DNA of 64,000 nt from Panagrolaimus kolymaensis (GCA_028622995.1 JAJQJQ010000005.1:5456001-5520000), one strand, 5' to 3'. Shown: positions 12,024-26,346, numbered from the stretch's first letter. The notes: generated by a model not told the origin, from the sequence alone. Translations and numbers: made by a program.

Positions 12024-12290
12024 CTTCAAAGTAATACTATTGAATTAAATCGCTTCATCTCACTATAAAGAGAAGAAAAATAAAGTGATAAAAATTTCAG
12101 AATCCTAAATTTGCATTTAAAAAAAGAAGGAACGCCAAAATTCTTATTTTTCTTTTTTGCAAAACCATCATTCGCATCTTTCTTCGTTTTTCTTCTTCTA
12201 AAGGTTTGTTATTTTTTATGCTTGAAAATTAATTAACCGCGTTTATTAAATTTACTTTTTTTTCACCTTTATAACACATTCTTGTTTCAG

Positions 12291-12642
12291 ATGATAATCC
12301 ATCGTGCTATTCTAAACATAAGCCGTGCTGCTATTTCTCGACATTCTGGAGCCGCTCCTGTACTTCAAAAAGTTCGTCAAATTCACAAAGGTTTTGAATC
12401 TACTCCACCAATGCGATGGATGACTATTCCTGTAAGGTTTTCTAATGTTTTAAAGCTATAATTCTATTATTAGAATCCATTTTCAGGAAAAATTTGGTCT
12501 TTATTTTTTCCTCGTTTTTGCTTTTCTTAGCTATCCAACTTATGTGATGATGAATCTTGATAACTTACGTCCTAGACCATCAAATGAGCTTAGTGGAGAA
12601 GCTAATGAAGAACGTGATCGTCGTCTTGTTGCAAAGAAATAA
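12291..12642 (+). CDS. Small single-pass mitochondrial protein, respiratory-chain subunit candidate
   Basis: Two exons (12291-12431, 12487-12642) give 98 aa. The N-terminus is rich in Arg, Ser and Ala without acids (RAILNISRAAISRHSG), a typical matrix-targeting sequence. It is followed by IHKGFESTPPMRWMTI, then a single membrane segment (KFGLYFFLVFAFLSYPTYVMM) and a short charged tail. This layout suits small cytochrome c oxidase subunits of the COX7C or COX8 kind, but I cannot settle which. The ATG directly follows CTTGTTTCAG, a strong acceptor, so the mRNA probably begins with a spliced leader or 5' UTR intron. TBCC-like gene 278 bp downstream, same strand. Confidence 0.75.
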
Positions 12643-12920
12643 ATATCAACTTATGTCTTTTAATCACTTTATTTTTCTCATATGATTTAATAAATTTACG
12701 ATTTCATGTATGTATCAATGATAAAGTTTTTATTGTACTTTCCATAGTTTTATGAAAAGAGGAGATGTTGCTATTTATGAGGCTAGTATTAACTGCTCAT
12801 TTTTGAACCGTATAACGTTATTGGCAATTTGTAATTTGGTGCCAATATTAATTTCTTGAAATGTTTGAAGAAAAAAAACTAATATTGTTTTCATTCTAAA
12901 AACATCATCATCGTCTCATC

Positions 12921-13453
12921 ATGAATCCAATTGAAAATCTTGAACATGTCGACGCAAAAACTATGGAACTATTAAACACACATAAATTTGTGAATTCAAA
13001 TAAAGTAAGTTCAAATATATTGTGATATTTCCTCTAACTGTTATATGTTTTTTTTAGGACGAAGCTGGTTCAAAACTTGTTATCTCTGTTACTCCTGACA
13101 ACTATGTGATTGAAAAATTATCAAATAAAACAATATTTATTACACCTGTTAAACATGAAGTATTTCTAAGTGATTTATCTGATTGTGTGATCGCATGTTC
13201 AGCTCAACAAATTCGAATTCGCCGATGTCATAGAATTAAACTCTATAATTATGTTTTGGGTTGCATCTTTGCTGAAGATTGCAGTGAAATTGAATTGTAT
13301 CCTTATGTTTTTCACAAAGAAGATGATGATCGAAAGAAAGGTGAATTGGAACAAAACCATTACGCAAAGTTTCAAGATAGCAATCATCCGTTTCATCCTA
13401 CTGCAACGTTTACTGTTAAAGAAAGTGCTCAAGGTCATTTTTTTGATTCATGA
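12921..13453 (+). CDS. TBCC/C-CAP domain protein (tubulin cofactor C-like)
   Basis: Two exons (12921-13004, 13058-13453) give 159 aa. The core (SDCVIACSAQQIRIRRCHRIKLYNY, split here as DCVIACSAQQIRIRRC then HRIKLY) is the beta-helix repeat of tubulin-folding cofactor C and RP2; the QxR arginine in QIRIRR is the usual arginine finger that stimulates GTP hydrolysis by tubulin or Arl proteins. FAEDCSEIELYPYVF is the next rung. The protein is far shorter than human TBCC (~346 aa) and lacks the N-terminal spectrin-like tubulin-binding part, so it may be a domain-only paralogue. It converges on the GGCT gene (173 bp between stops). Confidence 0.8.
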
Positions 13454-13626
13454 TTTTATTTATAATTTCTTTTCTCCATTTTTTTACTATGTATGTTGTA
13501 AAAATGTTTATTTTAATTGTCACTTGTTAGATCTCAAGCTCGTTAAAAATAAATTATTTTCTGCATGGCAGACTTAATAACCGCATTAATGTAATTGGTA
13601 ATTCGATCTCCTTAAATTTAGAAATC

Positions 13627-14460
13627 TTAGAAAGACGTGGTGTTTTCAATAGCATTAGTTTTTGATTCTTGCAATTGTGGAACTTCCTCTGGTTGTAATA
13701 TTCCCATTTCATTTAGCTCTCGGATACATTCCAGATCTAATTCAACACGACCTCTAAAACCATTATCTTGTATCTTCTTTAATTTCTCAATGTAATATTC
13801 AGGTAGCCTAAAAACGGAATCAAAGACAATGTGAAATTTATTTGAAGAACAAACGCATGTTGAATAGCACCAGTAATAATAACGTGCTTGTAATGTGGTG
13901 AAGGCCTTTGTGGTTTACGATCAGGGTTAGTGATACGATAAGTGCGACAAGCAATTTTTCTCATAGTATCATCAGCATTTTTTTGAGATGGAACTTCAAC
14001 GATAACTAAATTCATTTGTTATTTTTGAATTTAAAATGCTGTTTTTGCAAAAAACCAAACCGTCTAGTCGTTCATAGTTGATTTCTTGTTTATCAAGTTC
14101 AAAGGCAAAGTTATTCGGTACTCTCCAAATGCATCCCCACACTTCTGAACCATTAATAGGTTCAATAGTGGCAGGTGCACCACGCCATCGCAAACCGAAA
14201 TCAACAAATGCTAATTCATAATCGGGTAAATGCCCATTTACTTCAAAACGGGCTCCATCAATTTGAACTTGTATACGTTCCTTTAATAAATTAGAACCAT
14301 ATGCAAAATAGTAAAAGAAATCATCAACAAGGCTTTGTGCTCGATTAAGAGTAATTGGTGGCATTTTAGTTGTTAGCGTGCGAGTGGTAACTTTTGCAAT
14401 TCCTGTAAGTAAAATAAGACCGCAAACCATACAATAAACTAAAAATCCAAAACGTGCCAT
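13627..14460 (-). CDS. GGCT: Gamma-glutamylcyclotransferase-like protein with N-terminal membrane segment
   Basis: Releases 5-oxoproline from gamma-glutamyl dipeptides in glutathione turnover. Three exons (14061-14460, 13855-14005, 13627-13807) give 243 aa. Seen: the substrate-loop signature YFAYGSNL at about residues 51-58, WRGAPATI, WGCIWRV, the LDKQE stretch whose Glu is the catalytic base in the family, and the ACRTYRI strand with YKHVIITGA. Residues ~3-22 (FGFLVYCMVCGLILLTGIA) are hydrophobic, which the cytosolic enzymes lack; this suggests an anchor or secretion, with the catalytic domain outside the cytosol. Lies 332 bp downstream of CARM1 on the same strand. Confidence 0.88.
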
Positions 14461-14792
14461 TATTGTGCAGCTGAAAAGTAAAAAAAAACTAATAGATAAT
14501 AAATCACCGGTTAGCCAGTTTGTTTTTTAAATCCTTTCATACTTTTCAACGTGAAATTTTCATCAAAAACGCGAGAAAAAAAAACACAAAAATAACAACT
14601 GAAGACATGAAAAATTATTAAACCGGTGATATTCCCGATTTACTATAAATAATAATAATAATATAACAAGGAAATTGTTTGAGATGCCAATAACTTTTGA
14701 AAAAACAATCATGAAACATAAAGATTTGAGAAAGTTAAGAAAATATAAACAAAGCGAATGTTTAGCACAAGAAGAAAGAGAAAATGTTAAGT

Positions 14793-17087
14793 TCAAACAC
14801 CATTTCGGAAAGGCGAAGAAGCAAGAGGTTGTTGTTGTTGAGGAGTAGGACAAATGTTTGAATTAGGAAGTATATTAGGCGGAGTTGCTAGTTGGAAGAA
14901 ATCATTTAGTACACCATTTACTTGAGGAACAGCAGCTGCACCATAATCTTGATATTGAACATTGTTACCATCAACATAAACATAATTTTGATCAGGTGGA
15001 TATGGAATAGTATTGCCATCTTGATCAACAGAGAAAAGAGCTAAAATATAATTTTAACCAAGAAATTAATAAAATTGAAAATTTACTATTTGTAAGTGCT
15101 TGAGTGGCCGATTCGTTAGAAAGCCCAGCAGCAGGTTGTGCCGCAACACCATTATAACGGAAAGATGGGTTTTTGAGATCATATTCAGATGTTTGACTTC
15201 GTCCATTGATAGTTAATACCATAGTTATATCATAGCTTTGTCGTTCATTTGCAACCATTTTCATCTTCATTTGAACTTTATCATTAACTTTCACCAGAGT
15301 TGGAACCATTACGGGACATCGAACTTGATACCAATGAGTTAAAGGAGCATTAGGTGCTGTTGAGAGATATGTCTGGTGGCTAAAAGATTAAAGATTAATA
15401 ACAAAAAAAACTCCATAAACAACAATGATAGTTATTGATTTATTTGTTTGTCTTAGCAAACCACGGTCTTTATTTTTATCATGTTTCCGAAAATGAACTT
15501 GTAAAAAAACTTACTCGGTTCCCAAAAATGAAACATCAAACCATGTTGCAACACCGTGACAGAAAGATGTTCGTTTTACAGTAAGTTCGTATTCAACTTC
15601 AATGACGTGTAGCTTTTCAATAGGATCTTTTTCAAAGTTTATCGTCCATTGTCCAAAATCACTAATCAATATTGAAGGATGCCAAGTATCCACCACAGGT
15701 TGTTTAAAAATTTCTTGATAAGCAGCACCTTTGAGTGCACTTAAATCAATTCCCAAAAAGTTCGTTGAAGCCCAAAAGCTGTACTTTTGACTATGTTCAA
15801 TGAATAATGCATCATCATTGAAAAGAGAAAAATAGAGATCACCCGTTGTTGGAAACATACGACCTGCAAGAAAGGTAAAAAGGTGATAGAAAGAGAAAGC
15901 ATAAACAAAAGCAAGCATTATTACCACCAGGTTTTAAGAATTTACGACCAAACATATAAGATTCAAGCATGCGTTCGTTGATTAAAAGATAGCCCATTGG
16001 CTCTGAAATATAAATAAATAGATTAGTCTAATCAGAAAATAGAGACAAATTGGTATTTACCAGAGATTATAACATCGACCTTTTCAGGCAATTGAATTTC
16101 TTCAATCTTTCCAGGGACAACAATAATTTTGTCTGAGTAGTCTTTGTTGGTTCGAACAAGTTCCTTAAATAGAGAAAGGATTAAATTTTTAAGTAAATAG
16201 CCAAAATTAACTAACCGCACAATGAGCAGCCATTTGAGATGCTTCCACCGCATAGACTTTTTTTGCACCTGCCTGTACCGCGAAGAAGCTAAAAAGAAAA
16301 ATAGCTAAACCAGTTATTCAAATAAATTTTATAGTTTACCTCAAAATACCACTACCAGCCCCAACATCAAGTACAATCTAAAAGCCGATTATAAGATTAA
16401 AGAAACGTTATTAAACAAATGAGCTTACTTTATCTTGAAAATCAGTTGGATTCATATGCATTGCTTTTTGATAAGTTGAAGTTCGAACAAAATCTTGCAT
16501 CATGTTTTGTTGCTGAGAAAGCCAGCTGTAAAACTGAAAGTATTGAGTTGCGGAGTTTTCTTCTGTTCTTGAAGTAAATTCAGATTCAGTATTTGTTATA
16601 GCTTTAGTTGCAGGAGCTTTATTATTCAAAGTGATAGCCATTTGAATTGATTTACAGAACTCTTTTGCATTTTCTTCTGTTTGAAAGTTTACACCGATAG
16701 ACATTCCAAATACTTTTTCTTGGCGATATTCAAAGACATTTGTTAAGAAAAACAAAATCATTTTAGATTTTATGGGAACCATACGATAATCAGCAAGAGA
16801 AAGCAGCACTGATTCACCATCAGGAACATCTGAAAATGAATATATATAAGCACAAACTTTGTTTTAGTTTAAATTCTTACGTTGAAGCTTTATTTTCTTA
16901 TCATCACTTGAAATAAATATTTCATATTCTTCCTTAGGATCCACCACGTATTGAACACCATTTTCTGTTTCTGAGACATTTGCTAAATGTACTCTTCCAA
17001 ACGAAGGTCGAGTAAAGTCATCCGCGTTCATGTTCTAAAAAAGCATATCATTAAAGCCTTCCGAAAATAAAGAAAGCAACTTACCAT
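14793..17087 (-). CDS. CARM1: Histone-arginine methyltransferase CARM1/PRMT4
   Basis: Type I protein arginine methyltransferase; transfers methyl groups from S-adenosylmethionine to arginines of histone H3 and coactivators. Ten exons join in frame to 579 aa, near the ~600 of the family. Seen: a PH-like N-terminal domain (residues ~1-130), then SAM motif [11 protein letters not shown] (~residues 189-198), the double-E loop [15 protein letters not shown] (~257-271), and the THW loop [12 protein letters not shown] after the beta-barrel. A Gln/Pro/Asn-rich C-terminal tail ends [15 protein letters not shown] and [10 protein letters not shown] match CARM1 rather than PRMT1. The first coding exon (17085-17087) holds only ATG before GTAAGT; the next exon opens AACATG, so the second Met is an alternative start. 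Confidence 0.92.
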
Positions 17088-17764
17088 TTTGAAATAAAAC
17101 AAAATATTAATTAACCCTTAAAAATTCACCGGTTAAAAGTGTTACACTAATTATAAAAAATTAGACAAAATTGAATTACAAAAGTCTGAAACAACGAAGG
17201 AAAAAAAAGCTTTGTTGCAAAATTTTTAATTTCAAGCCAAGGGACAAGGAAGAATTTTTCTATTCAAGACCCAATCAAAGACAAATCATAATTTATTTAG
17301 AGCCAAAAACAAGTATGAAAAAAAGAGACTTGGAATTTAGTTGAAAAAAAAAAATACTAAAAGTAATAGTCAAAGGTTATTAATATTTTCTAAAAAGTTT
17401 TAAATAGGATTTATTAAAGCAAAAACACTAAATTATTAAATATAGTTTATTTTAGCCCTTGAAAACAATAAATAAAAGCAGGTGTATTTCAAACTTTTTG
17501 TACTAACTTTTACCAGTATTAGCTTTATTCCCAAGGGTTTAACTCAAAAAACAAAAATCAAATGAAGCCTTACATACATTTTCTAAAAAATTACATATGG
17601 TTGGCTTATCTCAAATTTTTCAAAAAAAATGCTTCTCATGTCTGTAAGGAGACGCGTCGAGAAAATGAAAGAATAACAAAAATTTGCATAAAAAAATTTC
17701 ACCTAAAAGATAAACTTTCGAAGTTTCGGAAATCATCTAACATCCATTTCTTTCATTTTTGAAA
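17088..17764. promoter_or_regulatory. Shared upstream region of CARM1 and the zinc-finger gene
   Basis: This 677-bp AT-rich interval separates two divergent start codons. No TATA box, repeat or RNA gene stands out. Confidence 0.45.
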
Positions 17765-18448
17765 ATGGAAATCCAAAGTTTTGAACCTTATTATTACAAT
17801 CAATATGATAATAATTATTCATTACCAACATTACCATTCTTTGAAAATGATGATACTCCTGTAAAATTTTGTGTTGCTTGTTCTGAAGGTAATTACCACT
17901 CTCATTCGTTTCTTTCTTTGTTGTTTGTTTCATACTTTTTAAAGCATTACGTTTTTTATAGGAGGCTATTGTGCTGTTACAGCCGCAATAATATCTGGTC
18001 AACCTATTGCTGAACATGAAATTGAACTCGTAAATGAAGAAACTGGAAGTGGAAAAAGTAATGAATCAACTTCGTCACTTGAAATGTTTGCTCCATATGA
18101 AATTCAACAAGAAGTTCCATCATTTCATCATGCTGAATATTTTGAAGTTTGTCTTTTCCTTTTGTTTATTTTTATTATGTCCATTTATAGGATATTCATA
18201 ATGGCATCAATGCTCATAAGAAAAAAGCACCAGCAAGAAAGAAAGCCAAAATTATTCCAGCTTTGGATGAACATGCAACTCGTAAACGCTATTCCCGCTT
18301 CCGCTCAAAAAATCATGTTTGTGATATCTGCCACAAATCATTTACTTTGAAACAAAATGTTCAAACTCATATTTCACTTTATCACATGACTGATGAACGA
18401 ATTCAACGTCCTCCTGATTTTCTTCATCCTTCTAAAAAACCATTTTAA
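17765..18448 (+). CDS. Single C2H2 zinc-finger protein
   Basis: Three exons (17765-17888, 17962-18146, 18191-18448) give 188 aa. One clear finger near the C-terminus, CDICHKSFTLKQNVQTH with the last His in SLYH (C-x2-C-x12-H-x4-H), follows a basic stretch (KKKAPARKKAKI, RKRYSRFRSK) that could be a nuclear signal and DNA contact. The N-terminus is Tyr/Asn-rich and acidic, as in an activation region. A single finger with basic flank suggests a transcription factor or RNA-binding protein; orthology not recognised. Confidence 0.8.
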
Positions 18449-20313
18449 TTGTTTTTGTTTGTTGTATTAAAATAATAATTTAGTTTTAAAAATAAATATC
18501 GTTAGCTTTTTTGTGGCATTTATAACAAAAATGAAGCATACATGCAGGAGCATTAACTGAATGATAATGTGATTACAGTAAAGATGCTTATACACTTAAC
18601 GTTGAAAAAGCTAAACGTGAGGAGCTTTTATGATCACATTTTTGCCGGAATGTTTTAAAAGTAAAAAATATGAATGAAAGTCAGCATGAAGATGTAGTTC
18701 ACACATATTGAATTTGTTTACAAAACAATATTCCAATTTAACCAACTTATGTGTACTTGAAAGAAGAGATGGCACGTGAGTATATTGAATTTCAAGCAGT
18801 TTAAAGAATATCATACAAACAAATTTCTGTTAATGTCGCACGTGGATATCAATAAAAGATATGGGAAAATTAAAGTAAATGTTAAAAAAATGCTTGTTTG
18901 AAGTTTCGTTTTTTGACAAATGTGTTTCGAAGGAAATCAAGAATCCTCAAATGTTGTGTTTTTTGTTTTTGCAAATATCAACCTTAAAATTATGTAATGT
19001 TCAAACAACGCTTACCTTACAGCCTATCTAACTTTCACTACAGGTCTCTAGGTTTTTGTTTTTGATGATAATTTGTTTTTCTTTCTTTCTTTCCTTTTTA
19101 TTTATTTTGGGTGTTTCTATTAGACACATTCCATTTTCTATTTATAAAATGGAATTAAACCATTATTTATTGTTGTGATGGTGATTGCAAACATAGTTAT
19201 CATCATTACTCTCTGCCAACCACATGGGTTTTTGTTATTTTATTGTTAGCTTTATAGGCTTACCCACAGACGAGAATGATGCGTGAAAGAAACAAAAAGA
19301 AATAAAAATAAAATGGAAAGGTGGAGTTCCAGTTACATACATACTTGCACACTAAATAAAAAAAAACTAGTTTGAAATACTTTTGACAATTGTATGAATA
19401 TACAGGAAATAAGCTGTCTACATTACCTTGAGACTGTTATTATTGCTTTTACTTAATCCTTGATATCATTAAGAAATATATTTTCCCGAATGAAAAGTTG
19501 ACGTTTTTGTAAATTTATTTTTTCTAAAGCAACAGAAAAAGTTTACGGTAGCATCATCGTTCAATTCCTGCTTTTTTTCAAGGCAAACAAAGGCACGCTT
19601 TCTTTTTCTTTTCACGGATCTTTGATACAAGAAAAACTTTTGCTTATTTTAACAAAGCTCTTTTTACATCCTTGACCGGATATGGAAAAAAGGAAGTATT
19701 TGTAAAAAAAAGTAAAAAAAGTCTATCAATAATTTTTCACTTTAGTTTGTGTTTGTTTAACATTTTTTTTGTTGCGCATTCATACATACATAAAAGCAAC
19801 AACTAAAACTACATTGCATTGTCTTTTCTTTTCTCTTTTTTATTTCTTCCATTTCAATGTCTTCAAATATTTTCCTTAAAAATGACTCTACAAAAGGGGG
19901 AGTTTTATCAGTAAACAAAATAGGCTCCCATTTAACCAACCAACTAACATCATCATCATCTTCAGCAATAACCAAAAAACGTTCTAGCAATATCAATGGG
20001 GGAAATCATCTTCTTTCTTATCGACAGTCGTCGTCGCATGTTTCCTTTCTTCTTTTTTTCTTCAACATACTTTTGGTTGATTTTTTGGCACCATTAAGAA
20101 AAAATTTCTATTTTTGTATGTGTTTTTGCCTTTCTTTGATCAAAAGTGGCTCTCATCTTTTTTTTGTTTATTTTTTTTACAATCATTGACATTCACGGCT
20201 GGCATTTGTTTGACCTCTTTTATTTGGACGTCGTTCGTGGTTGGGCTATGTTCACCTTTTTTTGCTTGACTTGGATGCTTTTTCAAGTGTTCATTTTTTA
20301 GAACTAACCAGTC
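18449..20313. other. Non-coding interval
   Basis: About 1.9 kb of AT-rich, T-tract-rich sequence. Open frames on both strands around 19.76-20.19 kb are short and mutually antisense with no splice support. No tRNA, repeat or gene recognised. The right end must carry the carboxypeptidase promoter. Confidence 0.5.
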
Positions 20314-22087
20314 ATGTTCCGGGTATTTCTCTGTTGCATTCTATCAATAATCACAGCTTCGACAGCTTTTCAAAATTACAGAGGGTAAGTAAGTAAGCGG
20401 CGCCACAAATGAGACATTAAATGATCAATGAACTTTTTGATCATTGCTTACCCATTTTTTTAAACCTTTACACAAACTAAGCACGTGCATTTTTTTAGTT
20501 ATAAATTGTTTCATATTAATACCGGTGAAGAAATTACTCCTTTATTAGAGCAGCTCGAAGCTGAAGGTGTGGTTTTTGATGAGGTAATTTTCTGAATCTT
20601 TAAATATTCGAGGATGTAAAAAAATATTTAAAGGATACTGGAAAGTTAAGGCTGCTTATTGATGTTTGGGCTGAACCTCATCAACAAAGAAATTATGCCC
20701 ACGTTATGGTTGCTCCAGAATTTGCTAAAACTTTTAGAGAGCTTCTTGATGCTGAGGGTTTTAAAGATTATAAAGTGATTAAAAGAGATGTACAAAAGTA
20801 AGCTTGTTTAAAATATCCACTTATTCATCCCTTATTATTGTTACCATGATAAATTTTGCAGAGATATTGATCGCTCCCATTGGCGTGCAACAGTTCGAAA
20901 AGCTCGAAGACATCGTCGCAAAATATCTTCAGCGAGGGATTTCAAAGTTAATGAATATCATAATTACGATACGATCATAGATTATTTAAATAAAGTCAGC
21001 GAAGAATATCCAAGTTTAACAGAAAAGTTTGAATTTGGTGATACCTTTGAAGGTCGAAAACTTATTGGAATTAAAATTGGTTCCACGGTTAGAAAACACA
21101 AACCTGCAGTTTTTATTGATGCTGGAATTCATTCACGTAATTTCAAACAAATTTAGTTTAAAAAATATCTATCTGTTTAATTTTTAGGTGAATGGATTGC
21201 TCCAGCTTCAGCTTTGTTCCTAATTGATAAAGTAAGTGGCTTCTTTTTTAGCTTCAAATAATGAAAAGAATTTTGATTAGCTTAGTTGGTAATGGGTTAC
21301 AATAATGATTCTCGAGTTACTGGTATTCTCGATAAGTTTGATTTTTATATCGTGCCAGTAGCTAATCCAGATGGTTATGCTTACACATTTGAAAAAGATC
21401 GACTTTGGAGAAAAACAAGAAGTCGAAATATTACAGTTAATAAATGGTGCGTAGGCGCAGATGCCAATCGAAATTGGGGTGGCAGAGGATGGGGTGAAAT
21501 TGGTAAATAGTTTTTTTAATAAATCGAATTAATAACATTTATAAAAATATTTTAGGAGCAAATCGATCACCTTGTTCTAATATTTATGCCGGAGCTGTCC
21601 CATTTTCAGAACCTGAAGTTGTTGGATTAAAAAATTTTATTGAAAAAAATATTAATAATTTAAAAATTTACATTAGTTTACATAGTTATGGGCAGCTTTT
21701 CCTGTCTCCGTGGGGATATACCCAAGATAAACCTGCAAATCATGAAGATCAACGGCGGGCTGCTCAATTGGCTGTAGAAGCAATTAAAAATGAAAGTGGC
21801 GCGTCTTATCATCATGGAACCATTGCTGAACTTATGTGTAAGTTGTTTGCCAAAAGCTTCTTTATTTATAGCAAACTAAAATTTAAGATCCAGCATCGGG
21901 AACAAGCATTGATTTTATGCAAGATCTCGGAGTACCATATATTTATGGAATCGAGTTACGTCCCGAAGATATGGAAGATAACTTCGGTTTCACCGTTCCT
22001 AAAGAACAAATCGAACCAACAGGAAAGGAATTATTTGCAGCAATCGCGAGAATGACTGATTACGTCGTTGAACATAAAATGCTTTAA
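20314..22087 (+). CDS. Secreted zinc carboxypeptidase, M14A (carboxypeptidase A-like)
   Basis: Metallocarboxypeptidase that removes C-terminal residues. Eight exons (20314-20384, 20499-20583, 20634-20797, 20862-21136, 21188-21231, 21286-21502, 21556-21837, 21888-22087) give 445 aa. Seen: signal peptide (FRVFLCCILSIITAST), an activation propeptide (KLFHINTGEE, LLIDVWAEP), and the catalytic domain from ~residue 130. Zinc ligands HSRE and the His of SLHSYGQ are present, as are the carboxylate-binding NRNW, and the catalytic Glu of YGIELR. The residue matching specificity position 255 is Ile (SGTSID), which argues for A-type preference for hydrophobic C-termini. The zymogen layout suggests a gut digestive enzyme. 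Two introns end in AAG. Confidence 0.93.
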
Positions 22088-22218
22088 AACAAACACCGGT
22101 CCACAATTAAACAAACTTTTTTGTACAAATTTTGAAATGTATTATATAAAAGTGCAATATGTAGCTAATTTTTTATTGATAAAAAAATACAAAGTAACAA
22201 ACAATGAATAATAATAAA

Positions 22219-24616
<2,398 letters not shown>

Positions 24617-24804
24617 TTTATCTAAAAAAAACTCAAATGAAAACAAACTAATTTCACATGAAAGTTTTGATAAATATTTTGTACGGTTATCACCAAATGC
24701 AACACAGTTAAACAAATTAAAAAACAAAATTTATTAATATATTTTATAAAATAGCTAACAAATCGAACAAAAAATCAACAAAATAAATCATCACAATTGA
24801 GCAT

Positions 24805-26146
24805 TTAATGTTCCATTTCAATGTCACCATAATTGACATCCGATGGTAAACCAATGTCTTCTTCATCACGAATCAAGATTCCAATAAGAGCTTCAAGAGG
24901 GTTATCTTCATTGAGTACATGCATATTAGCGGCTCCAGGACCAATAAAACCCATAGCTGAACTACCAATGCCAATTTCGTCATCAGTTTGACGACGTTTC
25001 TGAACTTTGTGGAATTCGCGCAAAACAGGATAAACAGAAGTTTGGCGAAGGGTTTCACGTCCAAGTTTTGAATCACAAAGCTGTAATCATTAAATAAGTT
25101 TCTTATGTCAAAACATTAAAAAAACTTGCTTTGTAAAGCGTATCAACAATAACTTGTTCAGTATCATCATCTATTGTAGGAAGATTGTCAAAGTATTGAA
25201 GCGATTGTGGAAGTTTATCCATTTCTTCATCAGTGAATTCATATTCTTTACTCATTATTGGTTCGAGAACAGCTGTCAAATATTCGGGTTTCTTAAGAAG
25301 AGTATTATGAAGACCTAAAAATTAAAAGAATAAAATTGAAAGAGAAAATAAAGCTTACGAGTGTCCACGGCTAAATTTCTTAAAAATGATAAAGCTGTAG
25401 CACGTGATTGACGATTTGGATTTAATGAACCACACAATGGTAAAAATTTATCCAAATAATTATCAATAACTTTTTGACGAACAGATTCAATAGTTGATAA
25501 GGATACAGCAACTTGACCATAAAAAGCTCCAAGATCACTTTCTTTACCATTAGAAAACATTCCTAAAATACGAAAAATGAGTAAAATATGATATAAAAAA
25601 AAAGATGAACCCATTACCGATAAAATCATCCATGTAATTGGGATTAAGTTTCACAAGTCTTTCATGAACAAGTTCGGGACACATTCCAGCAAGATTTGAC
25701 AGAAGCCAAATAACCTTTTCCTTTCTTTCATTAGTTTGTAAACCATTTAAAAATTCAACAAAATTATATTTTTCAATCAAAGATTGAGCAAGTGGCAGCG
25801 ATCTTGAACTTGTATTGATGAAAATATCCAAGAGAATATCAAGTTTGGATGGTTGAAGATTTTCTTCTGCAACAATATTTGTAAGAGCCGCCATAATTTT
25901 AGGATGCATCACGAAATCAACAGCATAAGGTTCGCCAGTAGCATTTCGGATGTAATTAAGAGCATAAACCAGACGAGTTTCAAGAGCTTCACGAGATTTA
26001 GCATTTAAATTTTGTTGCGATGCAGCTTTAGGTGCTAACATTTTAACAATAATTTCAGCATCTTCATCATTGATTGTTGAATTATGTTCATGGGATTCCA
26101 TCCTTTTTTCATCAATTTCAGCACGATTATCAGCTTCAGTTGACAT
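24805..26146 (-). CDS. HGH1: HGH1-family protein (eEF2 folding cofactor)
   Basis: Armadillo-like cofactor that helps chaperonin fold elongation factor 2 in yeast. Four exons (25618-26146, 25359-25562, 25130-25314, 24805-25080) give 397 aa, the family length. Seen: helical repeats, the DUF383-type block (VRQKVIDNYLDKFLPLC, RATALSFLRNLAVDTR) and the DUF384 end (LCDSKLGRETLRQTSVYPVLREFHK, here two parts; NPLEALIGILIRDEEDIG). Intron 3 begins with GC (AAA then GCAAGT at 25129). The interval to DDX23 downstream is short enough for an operon, and a CACGTG-bearing foldback lies 31 bp upstream of the start. Confidence 0.87.
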
Positions 26147-26177
26147 AAATATTCAATAATAACCAGAAATGGCAGGG

Positions 26178-26346
26178 CCCTGTTTCATAACCACCTCACA
26201 TGAGCTATCTCACGTGAGCTCAACCTCACGTGAGGTCTTTCGAAGCGAAAATACGAAGTGAATTCACTTCATCTTTTCGTTGCGAAAGACCTCACGTGAG
26301 GTTGAGCTCACGTGAGATAGCTCATGTGAGGTGGTTATGAAACAGG
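26178..26346. repeat. 169-bp foldback element with CACGTG motifs
   Basis: A near-perfect palindrome: the left arm starts CCTGTTTCATAACC and the right arm ends GGTTATGAAACAGG. The arms pair through ~75 bp to a centre near 26262 (GAATTC). The outer bases (GGGCC / GGCTCC) match only partly, and no clear target duplication is visible; a CAGG repeat on both sides is too short to trust. It contains four CACGTG boxes, each within CTCACGTGAG, plus CATGAG/CATGTG variants. Likely a MITE of unknown superfamily. Confidence 0.8.

Noticed and set aside
19757..20189. Two overlapping antisense frames (79 and 110 residues)
   Set aside because: Mutually antisense, low complexity, no splice partners; the Phe-rich end of the plus frame is poly-T translation.
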